64,000 nucleotides of DNA from VAZQ01 sp963827585 (GTDB taxonomy: Bacteria > Pseudomonadota > Alphaproteobacteria > Rhizobiales > Xanthobacteraceae), in assembly GCA_963827585.1 (NCBI GenBank), contig CAWHCK010000047.1:124001-188000 (forward strand), written 5' to 3'. Positions 1 through 9,170 of this stretch are shown in pieces; the stretch's first letter is position 1; each line of letters begins with the position of its first letter. The notes below the pieces were generated by a model. The model was given only the letters and a program-made list of their open reading frames with translations, was not told the DNA's origin and made no database searches. The translations under genes were made by a program, and so were the position numbers.

Positions 1-32
1 GAAGGAGTGAATTGCAGGTACCGTGCACCGTT

Positions 33-104
33 GTCGTCCCCGCGAAAGCGGGGACCCATATTCCAGAGGCCGGTGGTCATGGTCCCCGCTTTCGCGGGGA
101 CGAC
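33..104. repeat. Palindromic intergenic repeat
   Basis: Two arms reading GTCGTCCCCGCGAAAGCGGGGACC (about 33-56) and its reverse complement (about 81-104) face each other across about 24 bases. Each arm is itself partly self-complementary around CCCCGCGAAAGCGGGG. It lies just downstream of the CoxG-like gene on the minus strand and could form a transcript-end hairpin, although no T-run follows. It resembles the repeats at 33069 and 38928 in style, but not in detail. Confidence 0.75.
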
Positions 105-125
105 GCTCGGAGGAAGCACCGCCTG

Positions 126-761
126 CTACGGCCGCTTGAACAATCCGACGATCGCGTTCCAGATCACCTTGGCCATCAATGCAAAGCCCGAGATCGGCTT
201 CGCGGCGGGCGCCGGCGCGGGAGCCGAAGCCGGGGGAGATCCGGGAACGATGGACGGCGCTGACCGCACCTCCGGCGGCGGCGACGCCGCAGCGGCCGGC
301 GTTTCCTGCTGCTGCACGAGCTTTTCCCTCAGGCACTTGGCGAATTGATTCATGAGCTGCGCGGCGGTCGCCTGGATGATGCCGACGCCGCGCCCGTACT
401 GCGCCACCGCGCCCGACAGCGTCAGGTTGGTGTGGACCAGCACCTTCGACCCGGCGCCGGCGGGCTCGAGACGGAACACGGAAGCGGCGTTGGCGCCGCC
501 GCGGCCTTTCGCGTCGGTGCCCTGCGCCGCCACGCGTGCCGTGTGGGTCGCCTCGTCGATGTCCTCGAACTTGACGATGCCCGCGAAGGTCAAGGCGACG
601 GGCCCTAGCCGCACGCCGATCTTGCCCTTGTAGGTGTTCTCGCTCACCACCTCGGTCAGCTCCGCCCCCGGCATGCAGGGCGCGATGCGCTCGATGTCGA
701 GCAGCACTTTCCAGGCCTGGGCCGGCGGCAGCGGCACCTCGAATGAATTGTCGAATTCCAT
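126..761 (-). CDS. coxG: CoxG-like SRPBCC-domain protein (CO dehydrogenase subunit G family)
   Basis: The 211-residue product starts MEFDNSFEVPLPPAQAW and shows the SRPBCC/CoxG fold pattern over residues 1-150, including CMPGAEL near residue 30 and a GKIGVRLGP segment. An alanine/proline-rich linker (about 165-190) leads to a short hydrophobic C-terminal helix ending LFKRP. CoxG proteins are associated with recruiting CO dehydrogenase-type molybdenum hydroxylases to the membrane, and the C-terminal helix fits that. The gene is last in a minus-strand set with the flavoprotein (9-base gap) and the large subunit starting at 4751. It is therefore more likely to serve that hydroxylase than the coxMSL enzyme 28 kb away. 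Confidence 0.85.
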   Translation of the reverse strand: MEFDNSFEVPLPPAQAWKVLLDIERIAPCMPGAELTEVVSENTYKGKIGVRLGPVALTFAGIVKFEDIDEATHTARVAAQGTDAKGRGGANAASVFRLEPAGAGSKVLVHTNLTLSGAVAQYGRGVGIIQATAAQLMNQFAKCLREKLVQQQETPAAAASPPPEVRSAPSIVPGSPPASAPAPAPAAKPISGFALMAKVIWNAIVGLFKRP

Positions 762-770
762 GTCGCCTGC

Positions 771-2258
771 TCAATTCCTGCCCGCGCGCGCGGCCGTGGT
801 GCCCGCGATGCGTCCGAACACCGCGCCCGAGGTGAGGCCCGATCCGCCCGGATAATTGAAATAGAACAGCCCGCCGACCAGCTCGCCGGCGGCATAGAGC
901 CCGCGGATCGGCTGGTAGTCGGTGTTGAGGACTTCGCCGTCGGTGGTGATGCGCACGCCGCCGAAGGTGAAGGTCAGGCCGCAGGTCACCCCATAGCCTT
1001 CGAACGGCGGCTGGTCGATGGTGTTCGCCCAGTTGCTCTTGTTGACGGCAAGACCTTCGGTGCGCCGGCCGTCCTTGACGTTGGGATTGAACGGGACGTC
1101 GGCGCGCACCGCCTTGTTGTACTCCGCGATGGTCTTGATGAACTGCTCCGCGTTCACGCCCTCGAGCTTGTGCGCGAATTCCTCGATGGTATTGGCGACG
1201 ACCTTGGTGATCTGCCGGATCCTGTACTCGTCGCGCTGCAGATGCTTCACCTTCTGGTCGAAGATCTGCCAGGCGAACTGGCCCGGCTGCTCGAGCACGA
1301 CGCGCCCGTACTTGGCATAGGTGTAGTTGCGGAAGTCGGCGCCTTCGTCGACGAAGCGCTTGCCGGTGGCGTTGACGAGAATGGCAAACGGATAGGAGTG
1401 CTTCTGGAACTGGTCGCCGACCGCGAGGTCGCCGAACTCGGGCGCGTTCATCTCCCATTGCACGGCGTGGCAGCCGGACCAGTTGCCGCAGGGACTGGCG
1501 CCGATGTCCAATGCCATGCGGATGCCGTCGCCGGTATTGAAGCGCGTGCCGCGCACCTTGGCGAGGTCCCAGCCCGGTCCGAGATAGCGCGTGCGCCACT
1601 CGGAATTGGACTCGAAGCCGCCGCAGGCGAGCACGACCGAGTTGCCGTGCAGGTCGCTTTCCGCGCCCTCGTGCCGGACGCGAACGCCGGCGACCCGTAC
1701 CCCGTCGTAAATGAGGCTCAGCGCGCGGGTCTGGTAGCGAATCTCGATGCCGCGTTTGGTCGCGGCATCGGTGAGCATCTTGATGAGGCCGGGGCCGCCG
1801 CCGACCGCCTCGACCGTGAGGCCGCCCCAGAACTTGAACTTGCCTTCGATCTTGAACGCCTGGCGGCCGTAGATCGGGATGAAGCGTACGCCCTTGTCGC
1901 GCATCCAGCAGAACGTGTCGAAGCTCCTGGTCACCAGGAGCTCGACCAGATCGGGATCGGCGCGGTTCTGCGTCACCCGCGCCATGTCGTCGAAGAATTG
2001 CTCCTGGGTGTAGGTACCGAAGTCGGTGGTGGCGATTTCCTGCTCGGTCAGGTCGGGCACCAGCGCCTTGATGTCGTCGACGCCGTTGTAGACGACGCGC
2101 ACCGATCCCGCGGTGAAACGGCTGTTGCCGCCCAATTCGTCCTCCGGTGCCGCCTCCAGCATCAGCACCGATGCGCCCTGCTCCTGCGCGGCGAGCGCCG
2201 CGCAAAAGGCTGCGTTGCCGCCGCCCACGACGATGACATCCGCGGCCCTATCCGCCAT
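771..2258 (-). CDS. FAD-dependent oxidoreductase, tricarballylate dehydrogenase (TcuA)-like
   Basis: The product has about 495 residues. The N-terminus ADVIVVGGGNAAFCAALAA is a Rossmann FAD-binding motif, and the C-terminus has GLYAAGE and GGSGLTSGAVFGRIAG, typical of the fumarate reductase / TcuA / ketosteroid dehydrogenase superfamily. I place the start at 2258 rather than 2309 because an AAGGAG ribosome site lies directly upstream of it and the extra residues are not family-like. It presumably oxidises a C-C bond of a carboxylic acid or cyclic substrate in the cytoplasm, using FAD. It sits between a molybdopterin large subunit (66-base gap) and the coxG-like gene. The exact substrate is not readable from sequence. 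Confidence 0.85.
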   Translation of the reverse strand: MADRAADVIVVGGGNAAFCAALAAQEQGASVLMLEAAPEDELGGNSRFTAGSVRVVYNGVDDIKALVPDLTEQEIATTDFGTYTQEQFFDDMARVTQNRADPDLVELLVTRSFDTFCWMRDKGVRFIPIYGRQAFKIEGKFKFWGGLTVEAVGGGPGLIKMLTDAATKRGIEIRYQTRALSLIYDGVRVAGVRVRHEGAESDLHGNSVVLACGGFESNSEWRTRYLGPGWDLAKVRGTRFNTGDGIRMALDIGASPCGNWSGCHAVQWEMNAPEFGDLAVGDQFQKHSYPFAILVNATGKRFVDEGADFRNYTYAKYGRVVLEQPGQFAWQIFDQKVKHLQRDEYRIRQITKVVANTIEEFAHKLEGVNAEQFIKTIAEYNKAVRADVPFNPNVKDGRRTEGLAVNKSNWANTIDQPPFEGYGVTCGLTFTFGGVRITTDGEVLNTDYQPIRGLYAAGELVGGLFYFNYPGGSGLTSGAVFGRIAGTTAARAGRN

Positions 2259-2324
2259 CACCACTCCTTTTTGACTTGCCAACGAACGTCCGACGGCAAC
2301 GCATGGCACGTCTCGTTGCTGTAC

Positions 2325-4751
2325 TCAAGATTGCCAGGAGCGGCCCTGAAATGCGCCACCGCGGGCCACCGGCTTCGTTGATTTTCCGTGGATCGCCTGC
2401 CAGACGCGTTGCGGCGTCGCCGGCATTTCCACGTGCTGTACGCCGAATTCCTTCAGCGCGTCGACGACGGCGTTGATGACGACGGCGAGCGCCGGCGCGA
2501 TGCCGCCCTCGCCTCCCGGACGGATGCCGAGCGGGTGGGTCGTCGACGGCACCTCGCTGATCTCGGTCACGAACAACGGCAGGCCGTCGGCGCGCGGCAT
2601 CGCATAGTCCATGAACGAACTGGCGAACAGCTGCCCACTGGCGGGGTCGTAGTGGCAGTGTTCGAGCAGGGCCTGCCCGACGCCCTGGACGATGCTGCCG
2701 TGGGTCTGCCCATGAATGATCATGGGGTTCACCGCACGGCCGACATCGTCGACGGCGGCATAACGAACGATCTCGACCACGCCGGTGTCGGGATCGACCT
2801 CGACTTCACAGACGTGGCAGCCGTAGGGGAACGCCGCATCCTTGACGTGTTCGTCGCACTCCGCCGCGAGCGTGCCGCGCAGATGGTCGGGAACCCGGCT
2901 CGGATCGATGGCCGCTGCGGCGACCTCGAATAGTCCGATGGAAACGTTGGTGCCCTTTACCGCAAAACGACCATCGGAAAAGACGATGTCGCCCGCCGAC
3001 GCCTCCAACAGGTGCTCGGCGAGCGCAACACCGCGGGCGATGATCCGTTCGCAGGCCTTGTGCATGATGATGCTGCCGAGCCGCATCGAACGGCCGGAAT
3101 GGGAGCCGCCGCCGAACGCGACGACGTCGGTATCGCCGGTGACGAGGCGCACGGTGTCCGGCGGCACCCCGAGCCATTCCGACATGAGCTGCGCAAACGT
3201 GGTTTCGTGGCCCTGGCCGTTCGACATCGTGCCGATCACCAGCTCGATGACGCCGTCGGGGCGGACGGTGATCTCGGTGCGCTCGCGCGTCACCCCGGTC
3301 CCGGTATCGATGTAGTTGGCGACGCCGATGCCGCGACGCCGGCCGCGCCTTCGAGCCTGCCTGTCGCGCCCGGCAAACCCTTCCCACTCGCCTAGCGCAA
3401 GCGCTGTCTCCATCGCCTGATGATAGTTGCCGTTGTCGAAGGTCATCCCGAACGGATTGGTGTATGGCAGCGATTGCACCGGGAGCAAATTCTTCCGGCG
3501 CAACGCGATCCGATCGAACCCGAACTGCTGCGCGGCGAGATCGATGAGGCGCTCCATCACGAACATGGCTTCCGGGCGCCCGGTCGCGCGATACGGCCGC
3601 GTCGGGACGGTATTGGTCAGCACGGCGCGCGCGCGAAAGCACGCGGCCGGCACCTGATAGATGCTCGTCATCACCTCGACGCTCTTTTGGAGCGTCGCGA
3701 ACGATACGGTGTGCGCGCCGACATTCGACGTGTCGGAGCCGCGCATGGCGAGGAAACGGCCATCCGCGTCCAGGGCCAACTCGGCCTGCAACGCGAGATC
3801 GCGCCCCTGATAGTCGGTGAGGAACAACTCATGCCGCTCGCAGGTCCACTTCACCGGCTGCCCCACACGCCGCGCCGCCCATGCGACGAGTGCGAATTCG
3901 GGGAAGAAGCCGCCCCGCGTTCCGTAATTGCCGCCCACGTCGTGCATCACGACCCTGACGCGCTCGGGCGGCACGTTCAGAACCCCCGCGAGGTCGTGCT
4001 TTTGGCGCACCGGAGAGCCGCCGCCGGCGTGGAGTGTGTAGCGGCCGGTCGCGGGATCATAGGTCGCAACCGCGGCCCGCGGCTCCATCGGGACGCCGGT
4101 CACGCGCTGGACCAGGGTCTCGATCTTCACCACGCAGGCGGCGTCGGCGAACGCCGCCGCCGTTGTCACGGGATCACCGACGACGGCGTCGATGCAAAGG
4201 TTCGATGCGGCGTCGTCCCATAGTCGCGGCGCCTCCGGCGCGATGGCGGCGACGGCGTCGGTCACCGCCGGTAGCGGCTCGTAGTCGATCTCGATTAGTT
4301 CGGCGCCGTCCTTGGCGGCTGCAACCGTCGTGGCGATCACCATTGCCACGGCTTCGCCGACAAACCGCGCTTTGTCGCTCGGCAACGGCCAATGGGGCGC
4401 GACGAACGTGGGAGAGCCGTCGCAATTGGGCAGCACGATCTCGGCCGGGTGGGTCGAGAACGGCGTATGGGGGATAGGCCTGAGGCCGTCGGCGACGAGG
4501 TCACGTCCGGTCAACACCGCGAGCACGCCGGGCGCCGCGCAAGCCTCGGCGGTCCCGATCGCGCGAAGGCGGGCATGGGCATGCGGCGAGCGCAGCATGA
4601 CGGCGTAGACTTGGCCGTCCAGGTTGAGATCATCGCTGTAGGAGCCTTTACCGGTGACCAGGCGGAAATCCTCGCGGCGCCGCACCGGCTGTCCGATGCC
4701 GGTACCGGTCGCGGCGCTCGTCAACGAATGCTCCGGATCGAAGGCGCGCAT
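2325..4751 (-). CDS. Xanthine dehydrogenase-family molybdopterin-binding (large) subunit, CoxL form II-like
   Basis: The 808-residue large catalytic subunit of a molybdenum hydroxylase begins with the GQPVRRREDFRLVTGKGSY module. It contains GGNYGTRGGFFPE, NGQGHETT for cofactor binding and GGEGG near the C-terminus, where the catalytic glutamate lies. The active-site loop reads RPYRATGR (around residues 386-392) and lacks the cysteine of true CO dehydrogenases, so it hydroxylates something else. No small or FAD subunit gene touches it; those ending at 7618 and 8131 on the same strand are the nearest candidates. The start at 4751 leaves a 31-base gap to the receptor gene; a longer start at 4847 would overlap it and adds residues unlike the family. 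Confidence 0.88.
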   Translation of the reverse strand: MRAFDPEHSLTSAATGTGIGQPVRRREDFRLVTGKGSYSDDLNLDGQVYAVMLRSPHAHARLRAIGTAEACAAPGVLAVLTGRDLVADGLRPIPHTPFSTHPAEIVLPNCDGSPTFVAPHWPLPSDKARFVGEAVAMVIATTVAAAKDGAELIEIDYEPLPAVTDAVAAIAPEAPRLWDDAASNLCIDAVVGDPVTTAAAFADAACVVKIETLVQRVTGVPMEPRAAVATYDPATGRYTLHAGGGSPVRQKHDLAGVLNVPPERVRVVMHDVGGNYGTRGGFFPEFALVAWAARRVGQPVKWTCERHELFLTDYQGRDLALQAELALDADGRFLAMRGSDTSNVGAHTVSFATLQKSVEVMTSIYQVPAACFRARAVLTNTVPTRPYRATGRPEAMFVMERLIDLAAQQFGFDRIALRRKNLLPVQSLPYTNPFGMTFDNGNYHQAMETALALGEWEGFAGRDRQARRRGRRRGIGVANYIDTGTGVTRERTEITVRPDGVIELVIGTMSNGQGHETTFAQLMSEWLGVPPDTVRLVTGDTDVVAFGGGSHSGRSMRLGSIIMHKACERIIARGVALAEHLLEASAGDIVFSDGRFAVKGTNVSIGLFEVAAAAIDPSRVPDHLRGTLAAECDEHVKDAAFPYGCHVCEVEVDPDTGVVEIVRYAAVDDVGRAVNPMIIHGQTHGSIVQGVGQALLEHCHYDPASGQLFASSFMDYAMPRADGLPLFVTEISEVPSTTHPLGIRPGGEGGIAPALAVVINAVVDALKEFGVQHVEMPATPQRVWQAIHGKSTKPVARGGAFQGRSWQS

Positions 4752-4782
4752 GCCGGACGGGTGACCGGCGCCATGCACGGCG

Positions 4783-5784
4783 TCAATCCGCCTTCGTTCC
4801 AGAAATTTGGATGATTTCCCTGAAGCGTTCGATCTCGGAACGTACAAATCGATCGAAGTCCTTCGACGTCGCGTAATAAATGTCGGTGCCGGTCGGCTCC
4901 AGGTCTTTCCGGTAGTCGGGGTCGGCCGCCACGCGAGCCAACGCTTTTTCTAGCACGTCCACGACCTCTGTCGGTGTGTTGACCGGCGCAAACACTCCGT
5001 GCCACGCGGGCATGACGAAATCCGGAATTTGGGCTTCTGCCATCGTGGGCACGTCGGGCGCCCAGCTCGAGCGCGCGGCCCCGGTCGTGCCCAGAATTCT
5101 CACCCGTCCGGTTTCGACCTGCGGCATGAGTGGCGCGTGGGTATAGAACAGGACCTGCACCTCGCCGCGTCCCAAATCCACGACGGCCTGGGACGCATTG
5201 GTGTAGGGCACGTGCGACATCTGCAAGCCCGCCTTGAATGCGAAAAAAGCACCGGCGAGGTGGATCGACGTTCCGATGCCGGTCGACGCATAGTTGAGCT
5301 TGCCGGGATGTCCTTTGATGTGCCGCACCAGTTCCGCCACCGACTTGGCCGGCAGCGAAGCCGAGACGCCGAGAAACAGCGGCTGGCTGGTCACGCGCGC
5401 CACCGGAACAAAGTCTGCGAGCGTGTCGTAGGGAAGCCTCTTGTGCAGGCCCGGATTGATCGCGTGCTGGGTCACCCCGAACAGCAGGGTGTAACCGTCG
5501 GGCGTTGCCCGCGCCACGGCGTCGGTTCCAGTCATTCCGCTCGCGCCCGGCCGGTTCTCGATGACGATGTTTTGGCTGAGCACGCTCGCGAGCTTCGCCA
5601 TGGTCTGCCGGGCGGTGATGTCGGCGCCCGAGCCGGCGGAATACGGCACCACCAGCTTGATCGGCCGGTTGGGGTAGGACTAGCGGCTGCACCGGACAGC
5701 GGGAGCAGCACGGCAAGCGCGGCGAGGAGCGCAGCGACCGAAGCCTTGTGGAATCGCGCTGTTGTTCGTCCGCGTAGGGATCAC
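4783..5784 (-). CDS. Bug/TctC-family tripartite tricarboxylate transporter receptor, N-terminus disrupted by two frameshifts
   Basis: From about 5676 down the frame reads YPNRPIKLVVPYSAGSG and continues as a complete Bug-family periplasmic receptor (GYTLLFG, GTDIYYA near the end). The expected signal peptide (HKASVAALLAALAVLLPL, ending in alanines) is present at about 5752-5683, but in another frame. A stop codon (TAG at 5682-5680) separates it from the mature domain. A GTG start with an AGGAGG site lies at 5784 in the mature-domain frame. Two compensating one-base indels, one near 5755-5775 and one near 5677-5683, would restore a protein of about 333 residues, the usual length. Either the gene is inactive or the sequence is wrong here. 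Bug receptors bind carboxylates in the periplasm. Confidence 0.8.
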
Positions 5785-5826
5785 TCGTGTCCTCCCGGCC
5801 TTCTCGCTTTCGTTTCGAAGCCGACG

Positions 5827-6528
5827 TCACTCGGCCGCAGCCGCGGCCACGCCGCCATGGGCCTTCGACCAACCGGCCGGGTCGTGCATGAACTTCTCAA
5901 CCTCGGCGAGCTTCGCCGCTTCGAACTTGCCGCTCGCCTTGGCGACCGCCAGCACGTCCCACCAGGTCGCGAGCGAATGCAGCGTCACGCCGAGGTCGCT
6001 CAGGATTTGCCGTGCCTCGGGGTAGATGTCGTAGAAGAAGAACACCAGCACGTGCTCGACCTTGGCCCCGGCCTCGCGCAGCGCCTTGCAGAAATTGACC
6101 TTGCTGCGGCCGTCGGTGGTCAGATCCTCGACCAGGAGCACGCGCTGCCCCTCGACCAGATGGCCTTCGATCTGGGCATTGCGTCCGAACCCCTTGGGCT
6201 TCTTGCGCACATAAAGCATCGGCAAGTCGAGGCGGTCGGCGATCCAGGCCGCGAATGGAATGCCGGCGGTCTCGCCGCCCACGATCGCGTCGAACTGCTC
6301 GAAGCCGGCCTCGCGCAGGACGGTGGCCGCGCCGAAATCGATCAACGTGCGGCGCACGCGCGGAAACGAGATCAGCCGCCGGCAGTCGGTATAGACCGGG
6401 CTCGCCCAACCCGAGGTGAAGATGAACGGCTTGTCGTCCATGAAGCGGACCGCGTCGACCTCGAGCAGCATTTTCGCCGTCAGCTCGGCCATCACCTTCT
6501 TGTCGGGGAAGCCCATGCCTGCGGTCAT
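5827..6528 (-). CDS. pyrE: Orotate phosphoribosyltransferase
   Basis: The 233-residue product carries the PRPP-binding signature VLLVEDLTTDGRSK, the orotate-site segment TSGWASPVYTDCRR and the loop RKKPKGFGR. It converts orotate and PRPP to orotidine 5'-monophosphate in pyrimidine synthesis. The length is close to rhizobial PyrE. An internal ATG at 6516 is a possible alternative start. Its position between a catabolic receptor and an XRE regulator is unusual for a housekeeping gene; the arrangement may be ancestral, with catabolic genes inserted around it. Confidence 0.93.
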   Translation of the reverse strand: MTAGMGFPDKKVMAELTAKMLLEVDAVRFMDDKPFIFTSGWASPVYTDCRRLISFPRVRRTLIDFGAATVLREAGFEQFDAIVGGETAGIPFAAWIADRLDLPMLYVRKKPKGFGRNAQIEGHLVEGQRVLLVEDLTTDGRSKVNFCKALREAGAKVEHVLVFFFYDIYPEARQILSDLGVTLHSLATWWDVLAVAKASGKFEAAKLAEVEKFMHDPAGWSKAHGGVAAAAAE

Positions 6529-6601
6529 GATCTGGTCTCGTTGCGATAGGTCGCGCGGCTCCTGGATGCCCCGCTTGTTCTGGGCCTGACAAGCAGAGAT
6601 T

Positions 6602-6697
6602 TCAACTGGCCATAACCTTCCACTCGATCGTTTCCCCGCCGCGATAGACCGGCGTCTTCTCGTCCGGCCCCTCGACCTGCGTTACCTGCAGCGTCAC
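6602..6697 (-). CDS. Possible small protein, 31 residues, overlapping the regulator stop codon
   Basis: A GTG codon at 6697-6695 overlaps the TGA of the upstream regulator (GTGA), and the frame runs 31 residues to a TGA at 6604-6602. The peptide begins TLQVTQVEGPDEKTPVYRGG and ends WKVMAS. It has balanced composition, without the arginine/proline runs of shadow frames. I recognise no family. The overlap suggests translational coupling with the regulator. It could also be the remnant of a longer gene. Confidence 0.35.
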   Translation of the reverse strand: MTLQVTQVEGPDEKTPVYRGGETIEWKVMAS

Positions 6698-7572
6698 TGC
6701 TTTTCAAGGAATGATCGCATCAGGCGCACCGCGGCCGCGCCCTTGAGCGCGCGCTGCCAGAGCTCCTTGGCCATCTTCTCGTGGAGCGCCAGCGCCTCCG
6801 GCGCCGACGTGATCATCGCGACCCCAACCCGGATGTTCGGCTGCTCGCCCAGCCGGAACGGGCTCAGCGCCAGCACTTGCCGGTCGGGCTGGCGAAATAG
6901 CTGGAAGCTCGCATGCGGCAGCGTGTCGGGCACGATGCCGATCTGAATGCCGATCGGCTCGTCCTCCATGAGCGCGATGAAATGCTCCGCCTCCGCACGC
7001 GCGAGCGCGCGTCGCTCGCGCCGGATCTTCTCCGGCAGGCCCAGCCGGCCGACCAGGCCGTTCTGCAGGAAATGCTCCATCTCCGTTGCGGAAATCAGAT
7101 TGACGATGCCGGGCTGGCGCCGGCGGTAATTGTCCTTGCGCTGGCGCAGCACCGCGGTGATCTCGTCGACCTGCTCGAGCGCGCGCTTGCGGCCCGGCAA
7201 CGTGTCGGGAATGCTTTCCCGCAGGATGTCGCCGAGCGCCCGGTCGAACGCATCGGAGGCCAGCAGGTAGGAGATCGGACCCGCGAGCACGATGATGTGC
7301 TCGCAGCTCTCCTCGATCTGCCGCATGCGCTCGAAATAGCTCACCGCCGAGGCGATATATTCGACGCCGACCCCCAGCAGGGTCGGCACCGACACCGAGA
7401 GCAGCTCCGCGAGCCTTTCCAGCGTCTCGATCTTGGCGAGCTCGCCCTTCTCGAAGCGATAGAGCGCCGTGCGCGAGATGCCGAGCCGGCCCGCGATCTC
7501 GTCGGCGCTGAGCCCCGAGCCGAGCCGAAACGCCTTGAGGCGGTTGCCGATATCGTCGAATCGAATGGCCAT
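6694..7572 (-). CDS. XRE-family helix-turn-helix transcriptional regulator
   Basis: The 292-residue product has an N-terminal Cro/CI-type HTH (about residues 8-62: IGNRLKAFRLGSGLSADEIA, then GISRTALYRFEKGELAKI). A C-terminal domain of about 220 residues of unknown type follows, probably an effector-sensing region. It is transcribed with the FAD and 2Fe-2S hydroxylase subunits upstream (46-base gap to the latter). It is therefore a good candidate for the local regulator of the divergent hydroxylase operons, perhaps acting at the palindrome at 9097-9110. Activator or repressor cannot be decided. Confidence 0.85.
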   Translation of the reverse strand: MAIRFDDIGNRLKAFRLGSGLSADEIAGRLGISRTALYRFEKGELAKIETLERLAELLSVSVPTLLGVGVEYIASAVSYFERMRQIEESCEHIIVLAGPISYLLASDAFDRALGDILRESIPDTLPGRKRALEQVDEITAVLRQRKDNYRRRQPGIVNLISATEMEHFLQNGLVGRLGLPEKIRRERRALARAEAEHFIALMEDEPIGIQIGIVPDTLPHASFQLFRQPDRQVLALSPFRLGEQPNIRVGVAMITSAPEALALHEKMAKELWQRALKGAAAVRLMRSFLEKQ

Positions 7573-7617
7573 AGCGCGAGACGGAATCCGGCCGTGAACT
7601 CAGCACACTCCGAGATC

Positions 7618-8122
7618 TTATGCCGATGGTGCCGCCTCGCCCCGCAGGCGCTTGGCTGCATCGAGGGTCGCGATGACGATGTTCTGATAGCCGGTGCAGC
7701 GGCACAGATTGCCCGCAATAGCGATCCGCACCTCCTGTTCGGTCGGATCCGGATTGTCGCGTAGGAACTCGATCAGCGTCGTGAGCATGCCGGGCGTGCA
7801 GAAGCCGCACTGGAGGCCATGGTGCTCGTGGAACGCCTGCTGCAGCGGATGCAGCTTGTCGGCCGACGGGCGCGATGCCCTCGACGGTGAGAAGGTCGTG
7901 GCCGTCGGCCTGCACCGCCAGCATCAGGCAGGAACGTGCCGAGCGCCCATCGAACAGGATGGTGCAGGCGCCGCAGACGCCGTGCTCGCAGCCGAGATGG
8001 GTGCCCGTCAAGCCGAGCTGGTGACGCACGAAGTCGGCGAGCGTCACGCGGACCTCGACCTCCTCCTCATAGCGCTTGCCATTGACCGTCAGCGCAATTT
8101 TGCGAGTTTCGCCCATCGCCAT
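7618..8122 (-). CDS. 2Fe-2S small subunit of a molybdenum hydroxylase (CoxS-like), one-base frameshift
   Basis: The N-terminal half (TRKIALTVNGKRYEEEVEVR, GCEHGVCGACTILFDGR, RSCL) holds the plant-ferredoxin type 2Fe-2S site. The C-terminal half (HHGLQCGFCTPGML, GNLCRCTGYQNI) holds the second site but lies in another frame. The shift sits at GGG 7868-7870 on the plus strand; removing one G gives the expected VEGIAPSADKLHPLQQ. The restored protein would have 165-167 residues, normal for the family. The start is 8122 or 8116, 8 or 14 bases after the FAD subunit. It passes electrons between the molybdenum and FAD subunits. Confidence 0.85.
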
Positions 8123-8130
8123 GAATGTCC

Positions 8131-9021
8131 TTAGTGCGGCCGTGCGCGATCGGGATCGGTGCCGGTGAGGCGCGCATATGCCTTCTCCAGTGCCCGCCGC
8201 GACAGCACCGCCGCCAAATGCTGGCGATAGGACGCCGGCGCGTGCACGTCGTCGATCGCTTCGAGCTTGCGGCAGCTCTCGCAGGCGTCGCGGAACAGCT
8301 GCGCCGTCGGCGTCTGTCCGAGGATGGCATGCTCGACCTCGCGGGCGCGGCTCGGCGCCGTTCCCATGCCGCCGACCGTGACCGAAGCGCGCGTGATCTT
8401 GCCTGCGGCGTCGGCCTCGATCAGGGCAGCCGCCGACGTGATGGCGAAATCGCCGTGCCGGCGCGAAAATTCGACGAAGGCATAGCCGTGATTGCGAGCC
8501 CATTGCGGGAACCGTACCGCGACGACGAGCTCGTTCAATTCGATCGCCGGCGTCATGTAGGCGACCGGGAACTGCGCGAACGGAACCTCGCGTTGGCCGT
8601 GCGGACCGGTGACGGTCACCGTCGCGTCATAGCCGGTCGCGAGCGAGACCAGCTCCGCCGCCGGATCAAGATGACAGAGCGAGCCGCCGATCGTGCCGCG
8701 ATTGCGGGTCTGCCGGTGCCCGACCTGGAGCAGCGCCTCGTGCATGATCGGCCAGCGCGTACATACCGCATCGGAATATTCGAGATCGCGCTGGCGCGTC
8801 ATGGCGCCGATTTCGAGCGCGCCGTTGGCCTCGCGGATATAGGATAGGCCTTCCACGCGGTTGAGGTCGATGATGTGGTCGGGCTGCACGAAGCGAAAAT
8901 TGAGCATCGGCATCAGCGACTGGCCGCCCGCGAGCAGCTTGGCGTTGTCGAGGCTGCCGAGCAGGCCGACGGCCTCGCTGACAGTCTTAGGGTCGTGATA
9001 GCGGAACGGCGGTGGCTTCAT
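8131..9021 (-). CDS. FAD-binding (medium) subunit of a molybdenum hydroxylase, CoxM-like
   Basis: The 296-residue product begins MKPPPFRYHDPKT. It has both FAD-contact motifs of the family, LAGGQSLMPMLNFR (about residues 30-45) and RGTIGGSLCHLDP (about 108-120), followed by the C-terminal CO dehydrogenase flavoprotein domain. It is first in the minus-strand operon M-S-regulator and diverges from a second M-S-L operon at 9171. No large subunit is adjacent, so the enzyme may use the large subunit starting at 4751 on the same strand. Confidence 0.9.
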   Translation of the reverse strand: MKPPPFRYHDPKTVSEAVGLLGSLDNAKLLAGGQSLMPMLNFRFVQPDHIIDLNRVEGLSYIREANGALEIGAMTRQRDLEYSDAVCTRWPIMHEALLQVGHRQTRNRGTIGGSLCHLDPAAELVSLATGYDATVTVTGPHGQREVPFAQFPVAYMTPAIELNELVVAVRFPQWARNHGYAFVEFSRRHGDFAITSAAALIEADAAGKITRASVTVGGMGTAPSRAREVEHAILGQTPTAQLFRDACESCRKLEAIDDVHAPASYRQHLAAVLSRRALEKAYARLTGTDPDRARPH

Positions 9022-9170
9022 CTTCGGCGGATACCTGATGGCGCGCGCTTCTTTACATACACCAACAACTGTGCATCAATCCAAAAAAACTCAAATTCCC
9101 AAATATGGGACAAAGCGGCGGTGATCGTTCTTCCTTGCTTCGATGTCCACCGTATCTGCGGTGAGGAACG
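9022..9170. promoter_or_regulatory. Divergent promoter region with palindrome TCCC-N6-GGGA
   Basis: This 149-base AT-richer gap separates two divergently transcribed molybdenum hydroxylase operons. It contains TCCCAAATATGGGA at 9097-9110, an inverted repeat with arms TCCC/GGGA and an almost symmetric AT centre. The size suits a dimeric XRE-type regulator, and such a gene is in the left-hand operon. Operator function is inference; no clear -35/-10 pair was assigned. Confidence 0.45.

Noticed and set aside
6525..6707. A 60-residue minus-strand frame between the regulator and pyrE
   Set aside because: Its composition is shadow-like (Arg, Gly and Ser runs). The overlapping frame at 6602-6697 is the better candidate.
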